Positions 55,333 to 63,797 of a DNA stretch of 64,000 nucleotides are shown here, piece by piece. Below the pieces are notes generated by a model. The model searched no databases, was not told the DNA's origin, and saw only the letters and a list, made by a program, of their open reading frames with translations. The stretch's first letter is position 1, and each line of letters opens with the position of its first letter. Made by a program: the position numbers and the translations under genes. This DNA comes from Aquibacillus kalidii (lineage in GTDB: Bacteria > Bacillota > Bacilli > Bacillales > Amphibacillaceae): positions 1 through 64,000 of the forward strand of contig NZ_JACLZI010000039.1 in assembly GCF_014280935.1 (NCBI RefSeq). Direction: 5' to 3'.

Positions 55333-56343
55333 ATGATGAACAAAAGAATCATCGTACCAGTTACAATTATATGCTTATCACCGGTCCTCTTTATGGGGAC
55401 CATTGCTTTATCTATTTTAGTTGGAACAAAAGAGATAGATTTACATACGATATGGGATGCTTTTTTCCAATATGATGAGACGAACGTCAATCATGCGATT
55501 ATCATAACGGCACGGTTGCCGCGGGTACTTGGGGCGATTCTTGTGGGAGCCTACCTAGCGATTTCTGGTGCGCTTATGCAGGGGATGACGAGAAACTATC
55601 TCGCCTCCCCTTCCATTATGGGTGTTTCTGATGGTTCGGCCTTTATGATTACATTATGTATGGTGCTTGCACCAGGGTTATCCTCTTCTGCCTTGATTTT
55701 ATACTCGATGGTTGGATCTGCCCTTGGCGCAATGATTGTTTTTGGATTTGGTTCTTTAATACGAAATGGGTTATCCCCAGTTCGTCTAGCAATTATCGGA
55801 ACCGTGATCGGGACATTCCTAAGCAGTGTATCTGCAGCGATTGCTTCTTATTTTGAAATTTCCCAATCCATCAGCTTTTGGTATAATGCCCGTTTACACC
55901 AAGTGACCATGGACCTCTTTTTACTCGCAATACCATTTGGTGTAATTGGACTTCTACTAGCTCTATCCGTTTCCAAATCGCTCACCATTTTGTCACTGGG
56001 AGATGAAATGTCAACAAACTTAGGACAACGCCCCTTACTGTTGAAAGCAATATCGATGCTCTCCGTCATTCTTTTAACCGGAACAGCTATTGCGTTGGTA
56101 GGTAAAATTGGTTTCGTAGGTCTGATGATCCCTCATATCACAAGATACATAGTTGGAATTGATTATAAATGGGTGATTCCTTGTACAGCCATTATAGGCG
56201 GACTCTTTCTAGGACTGGCGGATGTTCTTAGTCGTCTGCTAAATTACCCATTTGAAACTCCGATCGGTGTAGTGACATCCTTACTCGGTGTTCCATTCTT
56301 CCTATATTTAATTCGAACAAGAGGAGGAAAAAGTCATGTCTAA
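55333..56343 (+). CDS. Iron-siderophore ABC permease, FecCD family, first subunit
   Basis: About 336 residues, nine to ten helices. RLPRVLGAILVGAYLAISGALMQGMTRN and the later LIPHITRYIVG-type loop (GLMIPHITRYIVGIDYK) are the FecCD hallmarks that contact the ATPase. The first possible start is GTG 55321, but ATG 55333 (or the next ATG), nine bases after AAGGTG, is better placed. Likely pairs with the next gene as in FeuB/FeuC. Confidence 0.93.
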   Translation: MMNKRIIVPVTIICLSPVLFMGTIALSILVGTKEIDLHTIWDAFFQYDETNVNHAIIITARLPRVLGAILVGAYLAISGALMQGMTRNYLASPSIMGVSDGSAFMITLCMVLAPGLSSSALILYSMVGSALGAMIVFGFGSLIRNGLSPVRLAIIGTVIGTFLSSVSAAIASYFEISQSISFWYNARLHQVTMDLFLLAIPFGVIGLLLALSVSKSLTILSLGDEMSTNLGQRPLLLKAISMLSVILLTGTAIALVGKIGFVGLMIPHITRYIVGIDYKWVIPCTAIIGGLFLGLADVLSRLLNYPFETPIGVVTSLLGVPFFLYLIRTRGGKSHV

Positions 56344-57358
56344 CTACTCTAAAGCTCCCTATAGATGGAGTCTTGCGATTATCCTTTTGTTAACGATCAC
56401 GATCGTATGGATTAGTTTGATGAACGGGACCTATGAGCTCACTATCCAAGAGGTTTTCCGTAGCCTATTTCGAATCGAGGCTAACCCGGATCATGATTTA
56501 GTTATATTTGATTTTCGTTTACCGCGCATCGTATTGGCTGGCCTTGTTGGTTTTAGTCTCGGAATAGCAGGTGCTGTCCTACAAGGGATAACCCGAAATG
56601 GTCTTGCAGATCCGGGAATTTTAGGAATTAATGCTGGTGCTGGTGCCGCCATTGTACTGTTCATGTTCTTTTTTCAATCACAGTTAGATCTTAGTCATTG
56701 GTTCACGATCATGATTCAACCATTATTTGGACTTATTGGTGGTCTTGCCGCAGCGAGTATTATCTTAATCTTTTCCTTAAAGAATGGTTCCCTTGATTCC
56801 CAGCGCTTGTTGTTGACAGGGATCGCCATTGGATCAGGATTCGGAGCTTTAGCCCTTTATCTTTCTTTAAAAATGAAAGCAGCTGATTTCGAAATGGCCA
56901 CTGTATGGATTTCGGGTTCCATATACAATGCCAATTGGGTATTTATTGCTTCCATGCTACCATGGCTTCTCTTTCTTGTTCCGATCATTTATAAAAAAGC
57001 ATCGATGCTTGATTATTTTCAGCTTGAGGAAGAAAGCATGAAGAGCTTAGGGATTGTAGTGGACCGAGAAAAAATCGTCCTCCTTTTGGCCAGTATCGGT
57101 CTCGTTAGTGCAAGTGTCTCGGTATCAGGTAGCATCGGCTTTATTGGCCTAATGTCTCCTCATATCGCGAAAAGACTAGTCGGTATCCATCATAAACAAG
57201 TGATCCCTATTTGTGGAGCCATCGGGATGTTTCTCGTTATCACATCCGATTTCATTGCTAAAACAGTGTTTGCCCCAGTGGAAATTCCTGTTGGTATTGT
57301 GATTTCGATTATTGGTGTTCCCTATTTTCTTTATTTACTAATGAAAGAAAAAGCATAG
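56336..57358 (+). CDS. Iron-siderophore ABC permease, FecCD family, second subunit
   Basis: 340 residues, about ten helices, with RLPRIVLAGLVGFSLGIAG, LQGITRNGLADPGILGINAG and GLMSPHIAKRLVGIHHK. It overlaps the previous gene by eight bases and has GGAGG upstream of its ATG. It forms the heterodimeric channel with the first subunit. Confidence 0.93.
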   Translation: MSNYSKAPYRWSLAIILLLTITIVWISLMNGTYELTIQEVFRSLFRIEANPDHDLVIFDFRLPRIVLAGLVGFSLGIAGAVLQGITRNGLADPGILGINAGAGAAIVLFMFFFQSQLDLSHWFTIMIQPLFGLIGGLAAASIILIFSLKNGSLDSQRLLLTGIAIGSGFGALALYLSLKMKAADFEMATVWISGSIYNANWVFIASMLPWLLFLVPIIYKKASMLDYFQLEEESMKSLGIVVDREKIVLLLASIGLVSASVSVSGSIGFIGLMSPHIAKRLVGIHHKQVIPICGAIGMFLVITSDFIAKTVFAPVEIPVGIVISIIGVPYFLYLLMKEKA

Positions 57359-57372
57359 GAGGTAGAAGTAAT

Positions 57373-58185
57373 ATGAGTATATTACGGACAGAACAGATTG
57401 AAACGAGATATGAAAATCATACTGTTTTTAAAAACTTAGATTTGTCTGTCAAAGCAGGAAGCATTACAACGATCATTGGTCCTAATGGATGTGGGAAATC
57501 AACGCTATTAAAGACAATTGGACGCATATTAAAACAAAAGCATGGAAAAGTGTATCTCCAAGAGGAAGATTTAAATTCGATACCGACAAAAGAAATAGCT
57601 AAAAGACTTTCCCTACTTCCACAGCATCCAACAGCACCTGGGGAATTGTCGGTAGAGGAGCTGGTCACATATGGACGGTATCCGCATCGAAAAAATATAA
57701 ATAAGCTGACTACTGAGGATAAAGAAACGATAGAATGGGCGATGGACATGACGAACACAAGTGTTTTCCGGACAAGAAGTATCGGTACACTTTCTGGTGG
57801 CCAAAAGCAAAAGGTTTGGCTTGCAATGGCACTCGCACAGAATACGGACATTCTATTGCTAGACGAACCAACCACTTACTTAGACATGGCACACCAGCTA
57901 GAGGTACTGCAAATTGTTGAAACCTTAAATCGCGAGTATCAATGCTCCATTGTCATGGTGCTTCATGATATTAACCATGCAGCTCGGTTCTCCCATGAGA
58001 TTGTTGCCATGAAAAAAGGGGAAATTATGGCTACTGGTAAGCCGATTGATATTATAAACGAAACGGTTTTGCGTGACGTATTTGAAATACAAGCACGGGT
58101 CATGATTGATCCACACAATGGGGCTCCTGTTTGCTATGGATACGAACCTTTAAACATAAAAACATTACAACGCACCCATGGATAA
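57373..58185 (+). CDS. Iron-siderophore ABC transporter ATPase (FecE/YusV type)
   Basis: 270 residues. Walker A GPNGCGKSTLL near residue 34, Q-loop LLPQHPTAPGELS, signature LSGGQKQKVWLAMAL, Walker B DILLLDEPTTYLD, switch His VLHDINHA. Energises the two permeases. In B. subtilis the shared ATPase YusV lies away from feuABC; here it is in the operon. The next gene begins at or just after its stop. Confidence 0.95.
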   Translation: MSILRTEQIETRYENHTVFKNLDLSVKAGSITTIIGPNGCGKSTLLKTIGRILKQKHGKVYLQEEDLNSIPTKEIAKRLSLLPQHPTAPGELSVEELVTYGRYPHRKNINKLTTEDKETIEWAMDMTNTSVFRTRSIGTLSGGQKQKVWLAMALAQNTDILLLDEPTTYLDMAHQLEVLQIVETLNREYQCSIVMVLHDINHAARFSHEIVAMKKGEIMATGKPIDIINETVLRDVFEIQARVMIDPHNGAPVCYGYEPLNIKTLQRTHG

Positions 58186-58198
58186 AGGACGTGATTGC

Positions 58199-59047
58199 AT
58201 GATGAGATATGAAGAGTTTTCCAGGAAGGATCCAACGATAAAACAATTACACATCTACCCGGAAGAACAAGTGAATTCTCCCTATGAATTGTACATATAT
58301 ACACCAGATCAGCCTCCTCCCCCTTCAGGATTTCCTGTTGTGTATGTACTAGATGGCAATGCACTTTTTCAAACCGTGCAGCATGCTATCTCGCTACAAT
58401 CACGACGAACAGATGCTACAGGGGTTCCTGCAGCTGTTGTAGTCGGAATAGGGTATCCAGGCGATCAACCGTTTAATCTTAAACGAAGATTTTACGATTA
58501 CACGCCACCGGCTACATCTACTACTCTTCCACCGAGACCTGATGGACGGCCCTGGCCAGAAAATGGAGCAGCTGAACAATTCCTTTCTTTTCTAAGAGAA
58601 GAGATTCAACCCTTTTTGGTCGAGCATTATCAAATTAATCCGAAGCAGCAAACCATCTTTGGCCATTCCTTAGGGGGATTGTTTGCACTATACACCTTGT
58701 TTACAAAGCCAGATACCTTCCAAGGGTATATTGCAACGAGTCCGTCCATTTGGTGGAACGAGCGAAATGTGTTAGATTATGTTCCCTCTTTCCTTGCCAA
58801 CCTTGAAAATAATAAGGAAGCGATTCGCCTTTTTCTATCTGTTGGTTCTTTGGAAAAGGATCATTTGATTATCGATGCAAAAGCTTTAACAGCACGCTTA
58901 GAATCTTATAACAGTAACCGCTTTGAGGTTCGCTACATCGAGGGTGAAAACGAAAACCACATGTCTATCGTTCCAACTGTGATCAGTAAAGGGTTGCGGT
59001 TTACGCTGCAGAACTTTATAGACATCGAAGGCAGAACCGATCGATAG
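58199..59047 (+). CDS. Alpha/beta-hydrolase, BesA-like siderophore esterase
   Basis: Probably cuts the trilactone of the imported ferric siderophore so that iron can be released. 282 residues of the esterase D / enterochelin-esterase-like fold, nucleophile Ser in IFGHSLGGLFALYTLF, Asp region GSLEKDHL, and catalytic His likely in ENENHMSIVP. ATG 58199 has AAAGGA nine bases upstream; the frame also opens at 58178, overlapping the ATPase gene. Position at the end of the uptake operon supports the role; in B. subtilis BesA is encoded elsewhere. Confidence 0.85.
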   Translation: MMRYEEFSRKDPTIKQLHIYPEEQVNSPYELYIYTPDQPPPPSGFPVVYVLDGNALFQTVQHAISLQSRRTDATGVPAAVVVGIGYPGDQPFNLKRRFYDYTPPATSTTLPPRPDGRPWPENGAAEQFLSFLREEIQPFLVEHYQINPKQQTIFGHSLGGLFALYTLFTKPDTFQGYIATSPSIWWNERNVLDYVPSFLANLENNKEAIRLFLSVGSLEKDHLIIDAKALTARLESYNSNRFEVRYIEGENENHMSIVPTVISKGLRFTLQNFIDIEGRTDR

Positions 59048-59076
59048 ATAACTATTATAAGTCCATGAAAACAAGA

Positions 59077-59121
59077 GATGCCAGGCACTGGGATAAGATA
59101 TTTATCCCTTTATGCCTGACA
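59077..59121. repeat. Hairpin after the uptake operon
   Basis: TGCCAGGCA and TGCCTGACA form the outer stem, GGGATAA and TTATCCC the inner stem. No T run follows. It may still serve as the 3' end of the uptake operon. Confidence 0.55.
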
Positions 59122-59148
59122 CCTTAATTAAGATCATTTCATTCTGTT

Positions 59149-59970
59149 TTACACACTTTTCTGATGCTCAAAGCAATAAACCTTTCCACTAAACTTCTTA
59201 TTAGATAAGCAATAAGTCTTTACTTTATCAGAAACTGGTTTATCACAAACTACGCATGTAGCTGTTTTACTTTTTTGTTTGCTTGTTGCATTTTTAATTG
59301 AGTCGTTATGCTGTTCTCGTATCGTTTTATCTTCCACATTTGCGTTAGCTATAGATTGATAGATTTGATGTATATCTGCTTCTGAGAGCAATGGTTCTTT
59401 ATACAACATTTTTTGGACGTTCACTTTTCTTTGGATAAAATCGGAAAGCTCAATGTCGTAAACTATTATTTCATTAGATTGAATTTTCCTTAGTTCCACA
59501 CCGATTTTAAATGTACATCTCTTTGTAAAGGAGACCATCGAGATGAACGATTCTTCATGCTTGTTATCCAACAATTGTTTCAGGGCCTCTACATGCCCAT
59601 AATTCTGATAGAAAGGATTCATAAACTTGAATTTCCCATTTACTAGCCATGTTTTTCTATCTTTTCCACCATAAATAGTTCCTTGATAATTCTTTGTTTC
59701 AATAACAAATATTCCATAAGGAGTAATTACCACATGGTCAATCTGGGAAAAGCCTGTTTTGGATTTGGGATTTTTAATCATCAAATCATTAAAGTATTTA
59801 TATTCTTTAGGAAATTGTGAGAGCTGTATATCAATTTTATGTTCTCCAATTTGACCTTTTACTTCTGCTAACTCTTCTTTACTTCGAGAACTAGTCTGAT
59901 TAGTGCTATTCTTTTTAACTTCTACTTTCTCTTCCGGTTGTTTAGTTTTTTTCTTGAAGAAATTAAACAT
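59149..59970 (-). CDS. NERD-domain protein with C-terminal Cys cluster
   Basis: About 273 residues. A Lys/Glu-rich N-terminal tail is followed by a NERD (nuclease-related) domain at about 45-165: GQIGEHKIDIQLSQ, the Asp in FSQIDHVVITPYGIFVIE and the E-x-K in IETKNYQG are the expected catalytic residues. The C-terminal end has CVVC and later TYC and YCFEH, a likely zinc site. ATG 59970 with AAGGAG upstream. Substrate unknown; NERD proteins occur in defence and DNA-processing settings. Confidence 0.82.
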   Translation of the reverse strand: MFNFFKKKTKQPEEKVEVKKNSTNQTSSRSKEELAEVKGQIGEHKIDIQLSQFPKEYKYFNDLMIKNPKSKTGFSQIDHVVITPYGIFVIETKNYQGTIYGGKDRKTWLVNGKFKFMNPFYQNYGHVEALKQLLDNKHEESFISMVSFTKRCTFKIGVELRKIQSNEIIVYDIELSDFIQRKVNVQKMLYKEPLLSEADIHQIYQSIANANVEDKTIREQHNDSIKNATSKQKSKTATCVVCDKPVSDKVKTYCLSNKKFSGKVYCFEHQKSV

Positions 59971-60101
59971 GTGATACTCCTTAATATTCAAAGTTGAAAT
60001 AAGATAAATATATAATAATTACTATATTCTGGATGGAATTAACTGGAATAGCCAAGCCATCCCTAAAACATTTCCAAAATAAAACTACAGATGCACAACT
60101 A

Positions 60102-60848
60102 TTATAATTCCTCTTCCTCAATCACTTCCCAATATCGATATGCTTGTTCGTACAACAATGTTAGTTTTACTTCTTGTGTCACCTCTTCAGGAACTCTTCC
60201 ATCTTCTGTTGTAATTTGATTTACGAAAGTGACTGGAACAACTAACTTATCGGTATAATCTGGTCCTTGTTCATAGATGGTTCCTTTTAAGTTAATAATA
60301 ACATCTTTTGACTTCGCTTCTATAATTCTCGTGTTTGCCATTTGCTCTATGTATCTATTTTTTAATTGGTCCGATACATTAGTCAATAAATCAGGATTCT
60401 TATTAACAAGGATAAGCAGTCTTTCTTTTGCAAACGTATGGATAATCTCATTAAATATTGTTTTCATCCCTTTATCCATTACAGGTATGTTAGGGGTGAT
60501 GTCATACTCTTTTTTTCCATATTGAATCGTTTGTTTTTCACTTTTCATTTCACCCCAATAAAAATCGGCCTTCCCTTCGATGGTTGCTCCAACTGGCACT
60601 TCACCTAAATATAACCGGTTAGCCAAAGTTGATTGTCTTTCTCCATCGATATAAAACGAAGTATGAGTAATATTGGACACTAGAGTGACAGGCACTTTCT
60701 CTTTAAATTCTGTCTCTTCCGGAAGATTGATTACTGTCCCCCGAAAGCTTTGGTCCGGTTCTTCGTAAATGATGGAAGCCACCCAATACGTACTTACACC
60801 AATTACTAAATAAAAAAATAGTGTGAGCAATATACGCGATTTTTTCAT
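60102..60848 (-). CDS. Membrane-anchored protein, TcaA/YvbJ-like
   Basis: About 248 residues: one N-terminal helix (LLTLFFYLVIGVSTYWVAS), then an extracellular part with a TcaA-like beta domain (VPVTLVSNITHTSFYIDGE, VPVGATIEGKADFYWGE) and a C-terminal NTF2-like region (FNEIIHTFAKERLLILVNKN and on). Similar proteins usually carry an N-terminal zinc ribbon, absent here. ATG 60848 with GGGGGGAAG upstream. Function unknown; family call tentative. Confidence 0.5.
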   Translation of the reverse strand: MKKSRILLTLFFYLVIGVSTYWVASIIYEEPDQSFRGTVINLPEETEFKEKVPVTLVSNITHTSFYIDGERQSTLANRLYLGEVPVGATIEGKADFYWGEMKSEKQTIQYGKKEYDITPNIPVMDKGMKTIFNEIIHTFAKERLLILVNKNPDLLTNVSDQLKNRYIEQMANTRIIEAKSKDVIINLKGTIYEQGPDYTDKLVVPVTFVNQITTEDGRVPEEVTQEVKLTLLYEQAYRYWEVIEEEEL

Positions 60849-60905
60849 CGATAGCTTCCCCCCTCTTAAGCTCAATCCAATTCCCTATACCACAATTATC
60901 CTAGG

Positions 60906-61337
60906 TCAACTAGTTTTATTTTCTTTAAACATGAGTAAACCTGCCACAAGAAAAGGGATACCAGATAAGTCGATTAATACATTTTTAATCCCCATCGCTA
61001 AGATAAATGTTGACCAAGAAGAATGATCGTTTTTCCTTATCATAAAGTAAGCTACTACCTCCAAAATAATAAAAATTGCAGTCGGGATTAAATACAAAAG
61101 ACAAGTAACGATAGCTATGAATACTAAATAGTTGAATGGTACACCAGAATATATCATCGACATCAACCAATCTATGAATCTGAAAGATTGCATAGAGCCG
61201 TTCGTTACATTTGGATTGAAAATAGTGTAGCCATCAAAGTATCCGAATATGTTTTGCAATAGGATAAAAATGACAACCCACTGTGTAATATTTAGAATGA
61301 TTCCTGCTAATATTAAGTTATGAGCTTTATTTTGCAT
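60906..61337 (-). CDS. Four-helix membrane protein, unknown
   Basis: 143 residues with four hydrophobic helices and a short basic tail. ATG with AAAGGAGAATAG upstream. A promoter-like block shared with 22100 lies upstream at 61420-61441. Family not recognised. Only 30-60 bases from the next gene, so the two may be co-transcribed. Confidence 0.65.
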   Translation of the reverse strand: MQNKAHNLILAGIILNITQWVVIFILLQNIFGYFDGYTIFNPNVTNGSMQSFRFIDWLMSMIYSGVPFNYLVFIAIVTCLLYLIPTAIFIILEVVAYFMIRKNDHSSWSTFILAMGIKNVLIDLSGIPFLVAGLLMFKENKTS

Positions 61338-61419
61338 ATCTATTCTCCTTTCAGTTGATGTTTAAAGAATATTTACTTATCAATATTTGTTGTAAGTAAT
61401 ACTCATCAGTTCACCTACA

Positions 61420-61441
61420 ATTTTAACATAATTATCCAATT
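61420..61441 (-). promoter_or_regulatory. Promoter-like 22-mer, same as at 22100
   Basis: Identical 22 bases to 22100-22121. On the minus strand it contains an extended -10 (TG, one base, TAAAAT) about 85 bases before the membrane protein at 61337. Confidence 0.4.
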
Positions 61442-61498
61442 TGTATATTGAAGATAGTTTTGTTAATTGGAAAGGATATCTTTTGTTAACAGAGAAAA

Positions 61499-61546
61499 GA
61501 GTCAGATGCTAGAAAAAGACCACTTTCTTTTCCTAGTACCTGACTC
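61499..61546. repeat. Hairpin with GAGTCAG/CTGACTC ends
   Basis: Arms GAGTCAGATGCTAGAAAAAGA and the complement of GAGTCAGGTACTAGGAAAAG. No T run. Its CCTGACTCCT end is similar to CCTGACACCT of the hairpin at 59077. Confidence 0.55.
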
Positions 61547-61635
61547 CTCTAATTAGTATTATCCTCTTGTACATTCCCGCCCTTTACAAGAACTCATGTT
61601 CGCATTATAATAAAAATAAAAAGCGAGTGTTTCAT

Positions 61636-62031
61636 ATGTTAAATCCACAGATGAATAAGGCTTTACATGCATACATTGTATTACCAATGGTGCTCAAAGT
61701 ATTTAAGCTAGACTATGCTTCCTTTGAAAACGGGCCATTTACTACTACCAAGATTCTATATCTGGATAAATTAGATACCGTTATGGAATCTGTTCAGGAT
61801 GATCTTGCTGCAGTCAAAAAAACGATATTTAATGAATATCACATGAAGGTTCGCAACCTTGGTAAGCAAAATGGTTATATCCGTTATGACTGGCAGACAC
61901 CAACTGATTCTGGTGATTTACTATTTACACCTGAACAGCTTCGTGAACTAACGAAAGATATGATGAGTTTGTATTTGTATGGTTTCCTAGCTCGTAAAGT
62001 AAAGCGGTCTGGCAGAGGATGGTTTGAATAA
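61636..62031 (+). CDS. Conserved-looking small protein, unknown function
   Basis: About 131 residues from ATG 61636 (MLNPQMNKALHAYIVLPMVL), soluble, ending in a basic tail (RKVKRSGRGWFE). An earlier in-frame start at 61567 would add a Lys/Asn/Tyr-rich stretch with no good ribosome binding site. I recall hypothetical proteins of this look in Bacillaceae but cannot name one. Rightward and alone. Confidence 0.6.
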   Translation: MLNPQMNKALHAYIVLPMVLKVFKLDYASFENGPFTTTKILYLDKLDTVMESVQDDLAAVKKTIFNEYHMKVRNLGKQNGYIRYDWQTPTDSGDLLFTPEQLRELTKDMMSLYLYGFLARKVKRSGRGWFE

Positions 62032-62213
62032 AACAGATAGCTTGTTGCGTCCTTTTGAAAAGGGGAATTGTTAGACATGTTGTTTTCAATAACCGTTATA
62101 TTAGGATTCTCTATTCTTAGTCATTCTAAGAAACTTTTTCATTTAAGCCTTGGCTGTCTAAAACGGTGGAACCAAATTAAGGTTTATGAAACAATTCATA
62201 TTTTGCTAATCAC

Positions 62214-62369
62214 TCACTCGTAACGGCTTTCTTGAGCATGATGTTGCTTTTTTTCCTCACACTCAAAGCAGAGATAGTCATTGTCTGAAGTGAATACCCC
62301 ATTAAAAAATCCATTCTCACAACAAATCTCTTTTCCGCAACGTTTGCAATCTCCGATATACTCCCTCAA
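62214..62369 (-). CDS. Small Cys-rich (zinc-ribbon-like) protein
   Basis: About 51 residues from a TTG at 62369: REYIGDCKRCGKEICCENGF, then DYLCFECEEKKQHH. The CxxC...C...CxxC spacing suggests a zinc site. The frame stays open to 62450 but without a ribosome binding site. Start uncertain, function unknown. Confidence 0.5.
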   Translation of the reverse strand: MREYIGDCKRCGKEICCENGFFNGVFTSDNDYLCFECEEKKQHHAQESRYE

Positions 62370-62558
62370 ATCTGCCCCCCCACTTTCCACACTTCGACTG
62401 GTATTTATAAAATATATACGTTTAACTAGGTTTATATGCCAATCACTCAATCTAATTAAGATCTACTATGCTCTTCTTGCTAGCCACTAATACTAGATGG
62501 ATAATATTCAATAGACGATACAGGTCGTAGTCCATTCACCAAACCAATTTAGGAGGCA

Positions 62559-63683
62559 CTAAAAATCCTCTTTTACTGGGGAAATATTAGAATACGCTAT
62601 CCCCTTCATCCTCATACGGTTCATTTGATAATTGGATAGAATCTCCCTCACACTTAATAAGATCTCGATCATAATAAGGGAAAGGATAACCCATACACCT
62701 ATATGGATAACTGGTGATTGAATTTTGGATAATAAGCCTGTCCCTGTATAACTTTTATATGTAAAGGTATAAAACATTCCAAATGTAAAAATACGACTCC
62801 ACTGTGACACGTCATAAATGAAAATCCCCTCTGAAACCCCGTATCGTTTAATACGCTTAAAGAATCTATAAATCTCAATTAATTCAACAACAAGAAAGGT
62901 AGCAGCTGAGATTATCCAAAGGAATGCTATGATTGAATCATGAACAGCATTCGAAAAAATACAAGCAAGACCAGTAATCGATACTGCTCCATGCAATATA
63001 CAATTCGTATTGTTCCAGTCAACCTCAATATTAAAACTCGTCAAATTTCTTAAATATCGATTTAGAATTAAACTTACACATACAAGATAGAACATTATTC
63101 CAACTAATAATAAGGAAACATTTATATAAAAGACCCTTTCCGATTTAAAAACAGTATTCAATAATAGCACGAGGGATTGTGTGCTTACTGTAGTCAACAA
63201 AAGGATTCCATGAACCTTCTTGGTCAAATCCAACCTGTATATGTCTCTTATGGCAATGATACTGATTATGATGTAGGTCATCCATAGAAAAGCGTTTAGA
63301 ATAGTAAGCCATTCAACCAATAGAAGCCATTCCGGGAAATTTTTATATATTAGAATGCTACAAACCGAAGTACCAGCGATCCACGTTCCAATGCCGAACC
63401 GATTAATCGGATTTTCATAATGGATGTGTCTAAATTGTTTATTTTGAATGGATAAGAGTAAGGAAAATAAAAAAGAAATCCACAATGAAATATTAACAAT
63501 GCTTAAAAGTTTGCCGTAAATACTTATATCCCCTGAACTGAAAAAATTAGTCAGAACCCCTTGCGTAATGATTCCCATTGCCATTACTACAGCCATAGTA
63601 GACGTTTTTATGTAAATTTTCTTCCAAGTAAAAATCGTAATCAAAAGCAAACACATGATAGTAACCAACACCAAATAGAGCAA
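62559..63683 (-). CDS. Multi-pass membrane protein, unknown
   Basis: About 374 residues with roughly ten hydrophobic helices and short polar loops, ending in a basic stretch (NYQMNRMRMKGIAYS). The start is probably TTG 63683, six bases after AGGTG, rather than GTG 63692, which is part of that site. No family recognised; transporter or sensor are both possible. Confidence 0.6.
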   Translation of the reverse strand: MLYLVLVTIMCLLLITIFTWKKIYIKTSTMAVVMAMGIITQGVLTNFFSSGDISIYGKLLSIVNISLWISFLFSLLLSIQNKQFRHIHYENPINRFGIGTWIAGTSVCSILIYKNFPEWLLLVEWLTILNAFLWMTYIIISIIAIRDIYRLDLTKKVHGILLLTTVSTQSLVLLLNTVFKSERVFYINVSLLLVGIMFYLVCVSLILNRYLRNLTSFNIEVDWNNTNCILHGAVSITGLACIFSNAVHDSIIAFLWIISAATFLVVELIEIYRFFKRIKRYGVSEGIFIYDVSQWSRIFTFGMFYTFTYKSYTGTGLLSKIQSPVIHIGVWVILSLIMIEILLSVREILSNYQMNRMRMKGIAYSNISPVKEDF

Positions 63684-63797
63684 TCTTATCACCTATGTAA
63701 AAAAAATTATAGAAGTTAATAGTACCACTTTATAGTTATTTCCACATAATAATAAGTCTTCATAGGATACACTCTTCTTCAAAAGATGTTGCAGCAC

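Noticed and set aside
57417-57875. 152-codon frame antisense to the siderophore ATPase
   Set aside because: It is the shadow of a well-supported ABC ATPase gene; no start site or family pattern.
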